64,000 nucleotides of DNA from Rhodopseudomonas palustris (GCF_034479375.1 NZ_CP140155.1:5122501-5186500), one strand, 5' to 3'. Positions 48,980 to 57,690 are shown, counted from the stretch's first letter. A program made the numbers and translations. The notes: generated by a model not told the origin, from the sequence alone.

Positions 48980-49306
48980 ATGCAGGAGCGGCCATTGGTT
49001 TACGGCGACCGAAAGCAGCCTCGCGTCCATTTCGAGAAGGCCATCGCCACGGTCCTGATCGGGATCGACGGCACCTGGCGCCGGGAATGCGCGATCGCCG
49101 ACATCTCGGCCAGCGGCGCCAGGCTCATCCTGAAAAACTCACTGGCGGGACTGAATTTCAGGGAGTTCTTCCTCGTCGTCACTCCCTCCGGGTCGGTCTA
49201 TCGGCGCTGCGAGCTGGTCAGAGTCGATGGTCTGACGATCGGCGTGCGCTTCATCGGCGCGGAGAGGACCGTCGGCCCACGGCGCCCGCCGCCGGGCACC
49301 GGCTGA
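48980..49306 (+). CDS. PilZ-domain protein
   Basis: A 108-residue single-domain PilZ protein. The c-di-GMP binding residues are visible as RKQPRV (RxxxR) and DISASGARL (D-x-S-x-x-G). Such proteins bind cyclic di-GMP and change the activity of a partner. It lies 120 bases before a gene for an HD-GYP protein, which would degrade the same nucleotide, so the two probably form a small c-di-GMP module. The output partner is unknown. Confidence 0.85.
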   Translation: MQERPLVYGDRKQPRVHFEKAIATVLIGIDGTWRRECAIADISASGARLILKNSLAGLNFREFFLVVTPSGSVYRRCELVRVDGLTIGVRFIGAERTVGPRRPPPGTG

Positions 49307-49426
49307 ACCGCGTCGTCGGATCGATCAGGTGAAATCACTCCCTCCGAAACGAATCATCCCCGGAATGCGACCCGGCCCCGGCGGCGGGGCGGGGGGCGGT
49401 CGGAGCCGGGGCAGGTCGGGTATGTG

Positions 49427-50473
49427 ATGCTGGTTCACGTCATTGCCGAGACTCCCCGGAAGATATCGACGCTCCGCCTCACGCTGCCGCCGCAGATCGA
49501 CGCCAGATTCACGCTGCTCGGCGAGCCTCCTGATCTCGCCCCGCTGCCGGACGCGCTCGTCGTTGCCGTGGACATCCGGGTGGTCGGCCATATCGCCGCG
49601 CTGAAGGACGTCATGCGCAGGCTCGGCGCCGTTCGCAAGCGCGTCTTCCTGATCGACGGCAGTTCGCATCTGCTGTCCGCGCAGGCCTACGCGCTGGGGG
49701 CGACGCGCGTCCTGCACAATCCGGTTTCGGGGCCGCAACTCGCCGCCCACCTCGTCGATCAGCTCGTCCTGACCGCGTCGTCGAACTCGGCCGTAGCCGA
49801 TGCGACGCGCAGCGCAGCGGAGGGGGCGGCGGCGATCGCGTCGATGTTCGTCGCCGCGGCGAGCGGCGATCCCGTCGACATGGCGATCGCCGACGTCGCG
49901 AACCGGATCGCCGACAGCGTGATCGATCACGGGCTGGCGAACTGGCTGTCGATCGTGCGCCGCCACCACGAAGGCACCTTCCAGCATTGCCTGCTGGTGA
50001 CCGGCGTCGCGGTGGATTTCGGCCAATGCCTCGGGGTCTCGAGTGCGGACATCCGCCGGTTGTCGGTCGCAGCGATGTTTCACGATCTCGGCAAAGCGAG
50101 CATTCCGCGCGCCGTGCTCGACAAACCTGGCAAGCTCGATCCGGCGGAGCGCATGCTGGTCGAGACTCATGCCCATGCCGGACATCAGATCCTGATGAAG
50201 ACTCCCGGCGTGTCTCCCGAAGTCCTCGACGCCGTCCGTCACCATCACGAATTTCTCGACGGCAGCGGCTACCCCGACGGCCTGTCGGGCGCGGGCATCT
50301 CGGATCTGGTCCGGCTGCTGACGATCTCGGACATCTTCGCGGCGCTGATCGAGGAACGCCGTTACAAGCCGCCGATGGCGCGCGACCAGGCCTACGAGGT
50401 GTTGCTGAGCATGCGCGGCAAGCTCGAGGCGCCGCTGGTCGCTGCGTTCCGGCAGGTCGCGTTCGGCCAATAG
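49427..50473 (+). CDS. HD-GYP cyclic di-GMP phosphodiesterase
   Basis: A 348-residue protein. Residues 1-115 resemble a receiver-like fold without the conserved phosphoacceptor pattern (LVHVIAETPRK, ALVVAVDIRVVGHI). Residues about 170-345 form an HD-GYP domain: FQHCLLVTGVAVDFG, AAMFHDLGKASIPRAVLDKP, ETHAHAGHQILM and HHHEFLDGSGYPDGLSG. The GYP motif identifies c-di-GMP hydrolysis, either to pGpG or GMP. It follows the PilZ gene. ATG at 49427; a GTG one codon earlier is an alternative. Confidence 0.9.
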   Translation: MLVHVIAETPRKISTLRLTLPPQIDARFTLLGEPPDLAPLPDALVVAVDIRVVGHIAALKDVMRRLGAVRKRVFLIDGSSHLLSAQAYALGATRVLHNPVSGPQLAAHLVDQLVLTASSNSAVADATRSAAEGAAAIASMFVAAASGDPVDMAIADVANRIADSVIDHGLANWLSIVRRHHEGTFQHCLLVTGVAVDFGQCLGVSSADIRRLSVAAMFHDLGKASIPRAVLDKPGKLDPAERMLVETHAHAGHQILMKTPGVSPEVLDAVRHHHEFLDGSGYPDGLSGAGISDLVRLLTISDIFAALIEERRYKPPMARDQAYEVLLSMRGKLEAPLVAAFRQVAFGQ

Positions 50474-50751
50474 AGCTGTCCACGTTGGGGATGATTTGGC
50501 GCGTGGCTTGTCCCGGTCCCGGGTGGTGGCTGATTTTGTGGGTATTTCAATGATTTGCAGCGGGCCACCAGCGGTGGAAACGGGCCGTATCGCTTGCGTC
50601 GCAGGCGCGCATCCGTTATCCGGATGGGCGCCTCGCATGCGAGCGGCCACGGCCGTGTTTTGGCTTGGCGCTCAGGACGATCCGGCCAGCCGCCGACAGG
50701 CGCTCGACGATCGTGCTTCATCCGGTTGAGTTGCAGGGGAACTGCTCGAAA

Positions 50752-52044
50752 ATGGCCAATGTCGTCGTGGTCGGCGCCCAGTGGGGCGACGAGGGGAAAG
50801 GCAAGATCGTCGATTGGCTGTCGGAGCAGGCCGACATCGTCGCCCGCTTCCAGGGCGGGCACAATGCCGGCCATACGCTGGTGATCAACGGCGAGACCTA
50901 CAAGCTGGCGCTGCTGCCGTCGGGCGTGCTGCGGCCTTCGAAGCTGGCGGTGATCGGCAACGGCGTGGTGTTCGATCCGCAGGCGTTTCTCGACGAGGTC
51001 GAGCGGCTGACCAAGCAGGGCGTCGCGATCTCGCCGGAGAATCTGCGCGTCGCCGAGAACGTCACGCTGATCCTGCCGCTGCATCGCGAGCTCGATGCGC
51101 TGCGCGAGAACGCCAGCAAGGCGACCTCGATCGGCACCACCCAGCGCGGCATCGGCCCGGCCTATGAAGACAAGGTCGGCCGCCGCGCGATCCGGCTGAT
51201 GGACCTCGCCGACATCGACACGCTGCCGCACAAGATCGAGCGGTTGCTGACCCATCACAACGCGCTGCGCCGCGGCCTCGGCCTCGCCGAATTCGAGGCC
51301 GGCGCGATCCTGAAAGAGCTGACGGCGCTGGCGCCGAAGCTGCTGCCTTACGCCGAGACGGTGTGGCGGCTCCTGGACATCAAGCGCCGCGAGGGCAAGC
51401 GCATCCTGTTCGAGGGCGCGCAGGGCGCGCTGCTCGACGTCGACCACGGCACCTATCCCTACGTCACCTCGTCGAACACGGTGGCGGCGCAGGCCGCGAC
51501 CGGGACCGGCATGGGGCCGGGCTCGGTCGGCTATGTGCTCGGCATCTGCAAGGCCTACACCACGCGCGTCGGCCAGGGGCCGTTTCCGACCGAGCTGGAC
51601 AACGAGATCGGCCGCAAGATCGGCGAGCGCGGCCGCGAATTCGGCACCAACACCGGGCGGCCTCGCCGCTGCGGCTGGTTCGACGCGGTGCTGGTGCGGC
51701 AGACGGTGCGGACCTGCGGCATCCACGGGCTGGCGCTGACCAAGCTCGACATTCTCGACGGCTTCGATTCGATCGAGGTCTGCGTCGGCTATATGCTGGA
51801 CGGCAAGGAGATCGATCATCTGCCCGCCGGCGAAGGCGCGCAGTCGCGCGTCGTGCCGATCTACGAGACCATCGAGGGCTGGAAGGAACCGACCGCGAAT
51901 GCGCGCTCCTGGGCCGAGCTGCCGGCGCAGGCGATCAAATATGTTCGTCGTGTCGAGGAGCTGGTCGGCTGCCCGATCGCTTTGTTGTCCACCAGTCCCG
52001 AACGCGAGGACACAATTCTGGTGCAGAATCCCTTCGAGGCTTAA
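50752..52044 (+). CDS. purA: Adenylosuccinate synthetase
   Basis: A 430-residue enzyme that joins IMP and aspartate with GTP in AMP synthesis. The GTP loop [18 protein letters not shown] opens the protein, followed by [13 protein letters not shown] and the catalytic [15 protein letters not shown]. The [20 protein letters not shown] block and ITxxD-like [13 protein letters not shown] region are also present. The length is typical. The ATG at 50752 follows AGGGGA. It has its own 278-base upstream region, in which no repeat was seen. Confidence 0.96.
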   Translation: MANVVVVGAQWGDEGKGKIVDWLSEQADIVARFQGGHNAGHTLVINGETYKLALLPSGVLRPSKLAVIGNGVVFDPQAFLDEVERLTKQGVAISPENLRVAENVTLILPLHRELDALRENASKATSIGTTQRGIGPAYEDKVGRRAIRLMDLADIDTLPHKIERLLTHHNALRRGLGLAEFEAGAILKELTALAPKLLPYAETVWRLLDIKRREGKRILFEGAQGALLDVDHGTYPYVTSSNTVAAQAATGTGMGPGSVGYVLGICKAYTTRVGQGPFPTELDNEIGRKIGERGREFGTNTGRPRRCGWFDAVLVRQTVRTCGIHGLALTKLDILDGFDSIEVCVGYMLDGKEIDHLPAGEGAQSRVVPIYETIEGWKEPTANARSWAELPAQAIKYVRRVEELVGCPIALLSTSPEREDTILVQNPFEA

Positions 52045-52081
52045 TAAGATGTTACCGAAAGGCATCGAAGCTTGAGTCAAG

Positions 52082-53731
52082 ATGGCTGATTACTATCCGC
52101 TGATCGCGCGCGCCATATCCGGCCTGGACCCCAGTGCTCCGGGCGAGCAGCGCCGTGCGATTTACGAGCGGGCCCGCTCCGCCTTGATCACGCAGTTGCG
52201 CGGCGTGCAGCCGCCGCTGACCGAATCCGAAATCACCCGCGAGCGTCTGGCGCTCGAGGAGGCCGTGCGCAAGGTCGAGTCCGAGGCCGCGCAGCGCGCC
52301 CGCGACGCCGCCCGCGCCGAGCTGAAGACCCGCCGGCCCGCCGGCGAGGCCGCGCGTCCCGGCGATTCGCTGCGGGCGTCGAGCCGTCCGGCGCCGCGTC
52401 CCGGCGATCCGCCGCCGCAGGTCAGCCGTGCGCCGCTGCCGCCGACCGCGGCGCAGGCCGAGCAGGAGCCGCCGCCGATCCGTCCGCGGTCGCAACCGCC
52501 GGCGCCGCCCGCGCCGCCGCGCGACGACCGTCAGCAACGCAGCCTTCGCGTCGAGCCGCCGCCGATCCCGCCGGAGCCGCCGCTGCCCGGCCGCGAGCGC
52601 CCGGCGCCGCGCCGTCCCGACCAGCCGCCGGCCGCCGGCCAAGGCGCGGCTCAAGGCGCGGCTCAAGGCGCGGCCCCAGGCTCGGACAATGCGGGGCTAC
52701 GCGGCTTCCGCGACGTCACCGCAGATCTCGACGGGCTCGGCAATGCCGCCGCCCAGGCCAACCGTTCGGCGCGCAAGACCTACGCCAATGTGGCGCCGTC
52801 GACCGAATTCGACCGGCTCGAGCCGTCGATGGAGAACCGCGCCGATCCGGACGCGCCGTATTCCTATGACGAGTCGCTCGACGAGGCGTCGCGCTATCAG
52901 CCGGCGGCGCGATCTCGCGTCGAGCCGGACCGCAAGGGGCCGCCGCGCAAGCCGACCCGTCCGCCGTCGAAATTCCCGCTGCGTAGCGCGCTGGTGATCG
53001 GCCTGGTGCTGGTGCTGGTCGGCGCCGGCATCCTGTGGGGGCCGGCGCTGTATGGGTCGCTGCGCGCGATGATGAGCTCTGCGCCGTCGACCGAGACGGC
53101 GACGCCGGCCGCGCCGCCGGCGTCGACCGAGCGGCCGAAGATCACCGATCGCGTCGGCCAGCCGTCGAGCGCCGAGCAGGTCGCTCCGGTGGCGCAGCGC
53201 GTCGTGCTGTACGACGAGGATCCGAGCGAGCCGAAGGGCAAGCAATATGTCGGCTCGGTGGTGTGGCGCACCGAGCAGATCAAGGGCGCCAGCTCCAAGG
53301 GCGGCGCCGATCTCGCGGTGCGCGCCGACATCGAGGTCCCCGAGCGCAAGTTCAAGATGACGATGTCGTTCCGCCGCAACACCGACACCTCGCTGCCGGC
53401 GAGCCACACCGCGGAATTGACCTTCATCCTGCCGCAGGATTTCAGCGGCGGCGGCGTCAGCAACGTGCCCGGCATCCTGATGAAATCCAACGAGCAGGCG
53501 CGCGGCACGCCGCTGGCCGGGCTCGCCGTCAAGGTCACCGACGGCTTCTTCCTGGTCGGCCTGAGCAATGTCGAGGTCGACCGCGCCCGCAATCTGCAGC
53601 TCTTGAAGGAGCGCTCCTGGTTCGACGTGCCGATCGTCTACACCAACCAGCGCCGCGCCATCATCGCCATCGAAAAGGGCCCGCCCGGCGAACGCGCCTT
53701 CTCCGAGGCATTCGCCGCCTGGGGCGAGTAG
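52082..53731 (+). CDS. Pro-rich single-pass membrane protein of unknown function
   Basis: A 549-residue protein with three regions. Residues 1-85 are helical (ADYYPLIARAISGLDPSAPG onward). Residues 85-300 are a long Pro/Arg/Ala-rich linker containing three QGAA repeats. One transmembrane helix (SALVIGLVLVLVGAGILWG) follows, and the remaining 220 residues are probably periplasmic, with beta-rich IGSVVWRTEQI-like and LASHTAELTFILPQ-like segments. The N-terminal part recurs in Bradyrhizobium-group proteins. No enzyme motif was found. It lies 37 bases after purA and may be co-transcribed. Confidence 0.75.
   Translation: MADYYPLIARAISGLDPSAPGEQRRAIYERARSALITQLRGVQPPLTESEITRERLALEEAVRKVESEAAQRARDAARAELKTRRPAGEAARPGDSLRASSRPAPRPGDPPPQVSRAPLPPTAAQAEQEPPPIRPRSQPPAPPAPPRDDRQQRSLRVEPPPIPPEPPLPGRERPAPRRPDQPPAAGQGAAQGAAQGAAPGSDNAGLRGFRDVTADLDGLGNAAAQANRSARKTYANVAPSTEFDRLEPSMENRADPDAPYSYDESLDEASRYQPAARSRVEPDRKGPPRKPTRPPSKFPLRSALVIGLVLVLVGAGILWGPALYGSLRAMMSSAPSTETATPAAPPASTERPKITDRVGQPSSAEQVAPVAQRVVLYDEDPSEPKGKQYVGSVVWRTEQIKGASSKGGADLAVRADIEVPERKFKMTMSFRRNTDTSLPASHTAELTFILPQDFSGGGVSNVPGILMKSNEQARGTPLAGLAVKVTDGFFLVGLSNVEVDRARNLQLLKERSWFDVPIVYTNQRRAIIAIEKGPPGERAFSEAFAAWGE
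52640..52675 (+). repeat. Three tandem 12-base repeats inside the Pro-rich gene
   Basis: CAAGGCGCGGCT twice and CAAGGCGCGGCC once. They encode QGAA three times without breaking the frame, so their number can vary harmlessly. Confidence 0.9.
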
Positions 53732-53735
53732 GCCT

Positions 53736-54084
53736 CCGTCATTCCGGGGCGCGAGAGCCGTTCTGCCTCCTGTGGAATCAGCACTGGCGTTCAAGGACGC
53801 TCACCACAGGCACAACCTCATGGTGCATGGTGAGGAGGCGCGCAGCGCCCTCTCGAACCATGCGCCGCGGGCCGTGCGCGTTCGCCATCCTTCGAGACGC
53901 CCGGCTTCGCCGGGCTCCTCAGGATGAGGAGTCAGTGCATCCGGCAAGGGCCAGATCGCTTCAATCAATCGATGAAACGCGCTAGCGCAAGCTCGCGAAC
54001 CCGGAATCCCGAGCTGCTCTGCACGACGACGTTTCCACAACTTCGAGATTCCGGGTTCGCGCTGCGCGCGCCCCGGAATGACGA
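53736..54084. repeat. Repeat B interrupted by repeat C
   Basis: Repeat B begins at CGTCATTCCGGGGCGCG (53736), stops near 53760, and resumes at about 53988 with CAAGCTCGCGAACCCGGAAT, ending CCCCGGAATGACGAGC near 54084. Between the halves lies repeat C (53761-53987), the second copy of the segment at 9169. This is the picture expected if C inserted into an existing B. The region fills most of the 482-base gap between the Pro-rich gene and the small gene at 54214. Confidence 0.8.
53761..53987. repeat. Dispersed repeat C, copy 2
   Basis: Matches 9169-9388 over its whole length, from GGAATCAGCACTGGCG to GATGAAACGCGCTAGCG. An extra GCATGGT after CTCATGGT distinguishes it from copy 1. Confidence 0.85.
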
Positions 54085-54213
54085 GCAATGGTCGAGGGCC
54101 GTCGCTGTCGCGTGCTGACGATGCCGTCAGATGTTGCTGATGTGCCCCCCCGAATCAGAACGCGCCGCGAAAATCGCGGCGCGTGCGGGAAACGTGGTGG
54201 TGGCGCGGCGGCT

Positions 54214-54432
54214 TTACGGCGCGCCGTCGGCCCCGGCGCGCACGGCGTCGTGCACCAGCGCGCTCGCATCGGTGACGCCGCGCGCGGCGTTCTGCACGAT
54301 GATCTGCGCCATCATCGCCTTGGTGGCCGGGGTGCGATGCTCCGTCGCGATCTGCGCGACCGCGATATCGAGCACCTCGCGCAGCGTTGCGACGTAAGCG
54401 GGGTCGAATTTCGGCTGGTCGGTGGCGGTCAT
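54214..54432 (-). CDS. Small protein of unknown function
   Basis: A 72-residue soluble, helical protein: TATDQPKFDPAYVATLREVL, then DIAVAQIATEHRTPATKAMM and QIIVQNAARGVTDASALV. It has no signal, helix or metal motif. The ATG at 54432 is preceded by AAGGAGA, a strong ribosome-binding site. I do not recognise the family. The 535 bases after it toward the puc genes hold nothing I can support as a gene. Confidence 0.6.
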   Translation of the reverse strand: MTATDQPKFDPAYVATLREVLDIAVAQIATEHRTPATKAMMAQIIVQNAARGVTDASALVHDAVRAGADGAP

Positions 54433-54905
54433 CGTGGGTCTCCTTCTGTCCAGTCTGCATCGTGCCGATGCAATGCGGCTCAAGTGGGTCGCGTGGATGA
54501 AGTTGCGGTGACGCGCGCTGATATTTCGGTGATGGCGATCGTGACGGTTTCTTCATGTATCGGAGAAGTGCCTGCGGCACAGGCGATTCGCGGCGTCGCG
54601 CCGGCGCGTCGTGGATTGCGCCGCTGGAGAAATTCCAAATCGCATGCGGGTGTCGCGATGCGCGGTGACGGCGTGTCGCGATCGCGATGAGTCCGATGAC
54701 AACGCTGTGTCCGCGTTGCACCGCGTCGGCGGTCGCGCGGGATGTTTGCTCGCGACGAGGGACACGGTCGGCGCGTCGACGATGCGGACCGATCACCGTC
54801 GGCAGCGCAATGGGCGCCGCGATCGGCGCCGCGCCGCGTCGGCGTGGCGTGCGGGGCACGCGGCCGCCACAGGCGCGCGGTGCGCCGGGTCGCCGAACGC
54901 ACAAC
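54433..54905. other. Intergenic stretch between the small gene and the puc operon
   Basis: Frames crossing these bases are Arg-rich and lack ribosome-binding sites. I saw no repeat, RNA gene or operator with confidence. Confidence 0.55.
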
Positions 54906-54939
54906 GCCCGCCGAGGTCCCCCCAGGGTCCTCGACGGGC
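54906..54939 (-). terminator. Hairpin at the 3' end of the puc operon
   Basis: In the puc transcript GCCCGUCGAGG pairs with CCUCGGCGGGC (one G-U pair) around a 12-base loop, 29 bases after the pucA stop. No T-run follows, so it may stabilise the mRNA 3' end rather than, or as well as, terminate it. Confidence 0.65.
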
Positions 54940-54967
54940 GTCGGCTATCGCTGAGAAGTAAGTGGGC

Positions 54968-55174
54968 TTACTTCTTGGCCGGAGCGGCGGCCGGGGCCGC
55001 GGCCGGAGCAGCCGGCGCGGCGGCGACGGTGCCACCCTGCCAGTACTTCGGGAACCAGGCGGTGTTGCTGAGCACGGCGAAGTGCACCAGGATCGCGATC
55101 ACGGTGACGCTGCCGAGCAGGAGCGGCAGGCCGACGGTCGGATTAACGACGGTCCAAATACGACCTTGATTCAT
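54968..55174 (-). CDS. pucA: LH2 antenna alpha polypeptide
   Basis: A 68-residue membrane protein that binds bacteriochlorophyll in the peripheral antenna. It begins [21 protein letters not shown]31 is the axial ligand of a B850 pigment, and Y44-W45 match the B850 hydrogen-bonding pair, so the complex should absorb as LH2 B800-850 and not as B800-820. One helix spans residues 14-36. The C-terminal tail ([21 protein letters not shown]) is longer and more Ala/Pro-rich than in Rhodoblastus acidophilus. It lies 12 bases after pucB. Confidence 0.96.
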   Translation of the reverse strand: MNQGRIWTVVNPTVGLPLLLGSVTVIAILVHFAVLSNTAWFPKYWQGGTVAAAPAAPAAAPAAAPAKK

Positions 55175-55186
55175 GTTCGATACTCC

Positions 55187-55342
55187 TTAGTGCAGCCAGG
55201 GCGAGTAAACATACGCCAGGAAATGCGCCACGATCGCGATCGCGCCGAAGATGCGCGTGCCGTCGATCACATGCTTGTGGATCTCTTCCGACTCCGCGAT
55301 CGTCAGACCGGTCGGCCAGACCTTGTTGGGATCGTCTGCCAT
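55187..55342 (-). CDS. pucB: LH2 antenna beta polypeptide
   Basis: A 51-residue membrane protein. It begins [20 protein letters not shown] and continues with the single helix, ending [13 protein letters not shown]. The two histidines H22 (in EIHKHVID) and H40 (in VAHFLAYVY) are the expected pigment ligands of LH2 beta chains. AGGAGG precedes the ATG at 55342. It pairs with pucA to form one alpha-beta unit of LH2. Confidence 0.95.
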   Translation of the reverse strand: MADDPNKVWPTGLTIAESEEIHKHVIDGTRIFGAIAIVAHFLAYVYSPWLH

Positions 55343-55795
55343 AGGTAACCTCCTCAGAGACTTCATAAACTTCGTGCTGAACCCGCACGCGAGTGCCGCT
55401 CACAGCGACCGGGTTCGAGTTCAGCGGCCGACCCGACGCCGGCTGCCCGTGGGGCCTGCCGCGTCGTCGGCCGAGCACTTGTCCCGGCTGAGACCTCCGC
55501 CTCCGGACCTCCGCCAGCGCTGCTGGTCGGGTGCCGATCACGGCGTTCTCTCGCTTGGTCACATTATCGTGACACATCGCCTTGTCAACTTGACATGACA
55601 CTACAGGCTGTCCGGTTGATGCCGGACAGTGTGCTACCGATCGGTGCGGGGATGAGGAATGGGGCCGCTGAACGGATCTTCTCCGACGCCGGCATTTGCG
55701 TGAAATCAAGCGACATCGCCCGTCCTAGCCCGTAGCGTATCGCCCGGACGGTTCGACGCACTCATCACCAAACGCCCGCAGCGGGTTGGCCGGCG
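55343..55795. other. Divergent intergenic region between pucB and a methyltransferase gene
   Basis: A 453-base gap holding the control sites described at 55558-55629 and both promoters. No further gene was seen. Confidence 0.7.
55558..55629 (-). promoter_or_regulatory. puc control region with PpsR-type box and inverted repeats
   Basis: TGTC-N10-GACA (55583-55600: TGTCAACTTGACATGACA) is a good match to the PpsR/CrtJ consensus TGT-N12-ACA. Its core TGTCAACTTGACA is itself palindromic and contains, on the puc strand, TTGACA, a possible -35 element. Two more inverted repeats lie nearby: GTCAC-N6-GTGAC (55558-55573) and CTGTCCGG-N6-CCGGACAG (55608-55629). The region is 241-287 bases before pucB. 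PpsR repression in oxygen is the expected effect. Confidence 0.65.
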
Positions 55796-56428
55796 ATGCC
55801 CTTCTCCTGGCTGCAGACGCTTCTGACCGGACGTGACGCGCAGCGTCACGGCAGCGTCGATTGGGACGCCAAATACGGCACCGACACCGGATCGAGCGTC
55901 GAGCTCGACGCGCTCACCATCCGCCAGGACAGCCGCCGCTACGGCGAGCGCTACCAAGCCAGCGACCCGCGCGTGCTGGCCGATTCGCTGAAATATATCG
56001 GGCTCGATCCGCGCGCGCATCGCTTCGTCGATCTGGGCTGCGGCAAGGGCCGGATGCTGATCGTCGCCGCCGAGCTCGGCTTCAAATCCTGCGTCGGCGT
56101 CGAATTCGCCGACGAACTCGCCCGCGCCGCCAAGCGCAACGTCGCCGCCTCCGGCTTCGACAGCATCAGCATCGTCCATGGCGACGCAGGCGCCTACGCG
56201 TTCACCGACGAGCCGTTCGTGCTGTATCTGTTCAATCCGTTCTCGACCCCGATCATGCAGCGGGTGCGCGACAATCTGTTGAAGCTGAAGCGCGCCGACT
56301 ACACCGTCATCTACAAGAACGCGCGCGAGCGGCACCTGTTCGACGAGATGGCGACGCTGCGCTACCGCGGCTCGCCGCCGCCGCACAGAGGGCTGTGGGG
56401 CACCCATGTCTGGCTGCCGCGGCGCTGA
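55796..56428 (+). CDS. Class I SAM-dependent methyltransferase
   Basis: A 210-residue protein with the Rossmann-type SAM domain. Motif I is RFVDLGCGKGRMLIVAAELG (residues about 75-94), followed by the acidic VGVEFADEL and the post-I SIVHGDAGAYAF. The NPF motif in LYLFNPFSTPIMQRV stands where small-molecule and nucleic-acid methyltransferases bear their catalytic loop. The acceptor is unknown. It is divergent from pucBA, so an antenna or pigment role is possible but not supported. Confidence 0.8.
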   Translation: MPFSWLQTLLTGRDAQRHGSVDWDAKYGTDTGSSVELDALTIRQDSRRYGERYQASDPRVLADSLKYIGLDPRAHRFVDLGCGKGRMLIVAAELGFKSCVGVEFADELARAAKRNVAASGFDSISIVHGDAGAYAFTDEPFVLYLFNPFSTPIMQRVRDNLLKLKRADYTVIYKNARERHLFDEMATLRYRGSPPPHRGLWGTHVWLPRR

Positions 56429-56596
56429 GCGCCGCGCGCCCGGCCGCCCGACCGGGCCCCAACGGCCGCTCTTAACCATTGGTTAATCATGCGGCCGCTA
56501 CGTTCACATTGTTTCCATCTGTGTCCTATCATGTCTTGATGTTGCCAGCGCGCCAGTCGGCGGCAGTTCGTCAGACCTCGCAGATTGCGCAGTCCC

Positions 56597-57229
56597 ATGG
56601 CCGTCATTTCCAAGACCACCAGCCAGATCTCTCCCGCGGCGGAGCGGATGTTCCACCAGAGTCGTCTGCTCGGCGAGTGGAAGGGCAAGTGGGCGGGGCA
56701 GAACCAGGAAGTCGGCTTCAAGGTCATCAACATCCGCGGCGCCCAGGCGCAGGTCGAATACACCCATCACGGCCGCACCGAGCGCGGCCTCGCCAAGGTC
56801 GACGGCGCCACCATCACCTATGGCAATGTGATGATCGGCACCAAGGACGGCAAATCCGCGGTGCTGATGTTCTCCGCCGGCGGCGGCAAGGCGAGCGCGT
56901 TCCTCGAGAAGCAGGCGCCGCCGGCCGACGAGAGCCGGCTGATCGGTAGCTGGGGCGGCCATTCCAGCGACACCGACGGCACCGCGAGTTTCCGTGTGCT
57001 CTCCGTCAACGGCAAGGAAGCCGAAGTCACCACCACCATCAACGGCATCACCACGAAGGGCACCGGCATCGTCTACAAGAACGTCATCATGTTCGGAAAG
57101 ACGCAGATCTCGACCGAGGACGGCAAGAACGGGAAGCTGATCTTCCAGGTCGGCCTGAAGTCGTTCGCGGTGCCGATGACCAAATACCCGCCGGTCGCCA
57201 CCTCGTCCGCGGTGGACAAGATCGCCTGA
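56597..57229 (+). CDS. Protein of unknown function with an internal duplication
   Basis: A 210-residue soluble protein of two similar halves. GEWKGKWAGQNQEVGFKVIN and VEYTHHGRTERGLAKVDGAT in the first match SWGGHSSDTDGTASFRVLSV and VTTTINGITTKGTGIVYKN in the second, and GNVMIGTKDGKSAVLMF matches GKTQISTEDGKNGKLIF. The halves are beta-rich, perhaps two small barrels. No signal peptide is seen. The family is not recognised. The ATG at 56597 is preferred over a TTG at 56585. Confidence 0.7.
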   Translation: MAVISKTTSQISPAAERMFHQSRLLGEWKGKWAGQNQEVGFKVINIRGAQAQVEYTHHGRTERGLAKVDGATITYGNVMIGTKDGKSAVLMFSAGGGKASAFLEKQAPPADESRLIGSWGGHSSDTDGTASFRVLSVNGKEAEVTTTINGITTKGTGIVYKNVIMFGKTQISTEDGKNGKLIFQVGLKSFAVPMTKYPPVATSSAVDKIA

Positions 57230-57269
57230 GCGCCGCGCGCGACCGCAGGATCAGCCGCCGCGCCTGCGT

Positions 57270-57527
57270 TCAGCGCGTGACCAGCGGCAGCAGCCGATAG
57301 GCGAGCGCGACGGTGAGGGCGATCGCCGCCCAGATCAGCGCATGCTGCAGCCACGCGCCCCTGCCGGCGCCGCCGAGCAGCCCGCGCCCGAGATACACCG
57401 CCAGCGCGGAGAGCGCGGCGACGCTCACCACCATTCCGGAGTCGAACAAGCCGCCGTCATAGGCGGCGTCGTTGACGATCGCCGCGACGGCGCCGACCAC
57501 CACGATCACGATGAGAAGCCACAACAT
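57270..57527 (-). CDS. Small membrane protein, three predicted helices
   Basis: An 85-residue hydrophobic protein. Helices are LWLLIVIVVVGAVAAIV, SVAALSALAVYLGRGLL and WAAIALTVALAYRLLPL. It resembles the membrane anchor found at the start of some retropepsin-like proteases, but no protease part follows, so no function is claimed. The ribosome-binding site is weak. It converges on the duplicated-repeat gene at 56597. Confidence 0.5.
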   Translation of the reverse strand: MLWLLIVIVVVGAVAAIVNDAAYDGGLFDSGMVVSVAALSALAVYLGRGLLGGAGRGAWLQHALIWAAIALTVALAYRLLPLVTR

Positions 57528-57640
57528 CGCCCGAGTGTCCGCCGCGATCCGCGCGCCTGTCAATCCGCAGCATGGCCGCGGGCGACCCGTCGCCGCAGCG
57601 CGCGATGCTTGTAACGCTGCCTTTCAGCTTGTCGCAGCCC

Positions 57641-57690
57641 AACCCCCTCTCCCGCTTGCGGGAGAGGGTCGGGGTGAGGGCGACGCGGGG
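57641..57690. repeat. Short palindromic repeat (CTCTCCCGC family), copy 4
   Basis: CCCCCTCTCCCGCTTGCGGG then AGAGGGTCGGGGTGAGGGCG. It ends just before the left end of the IS481 element. Confidence 0.65.

Noticed and set aside
55608..55629. A second PpsR box
   Set aside because: TGTC and GACA are separated by twelve bases instead of ten, so it is reported only as an unexplained palindrome.
57270..57527. A retropepsin-like aspartic protease
   Set aside because: Only helices resembling the membrane anchor are present; the protease motif (DTG/DSG) is absent.
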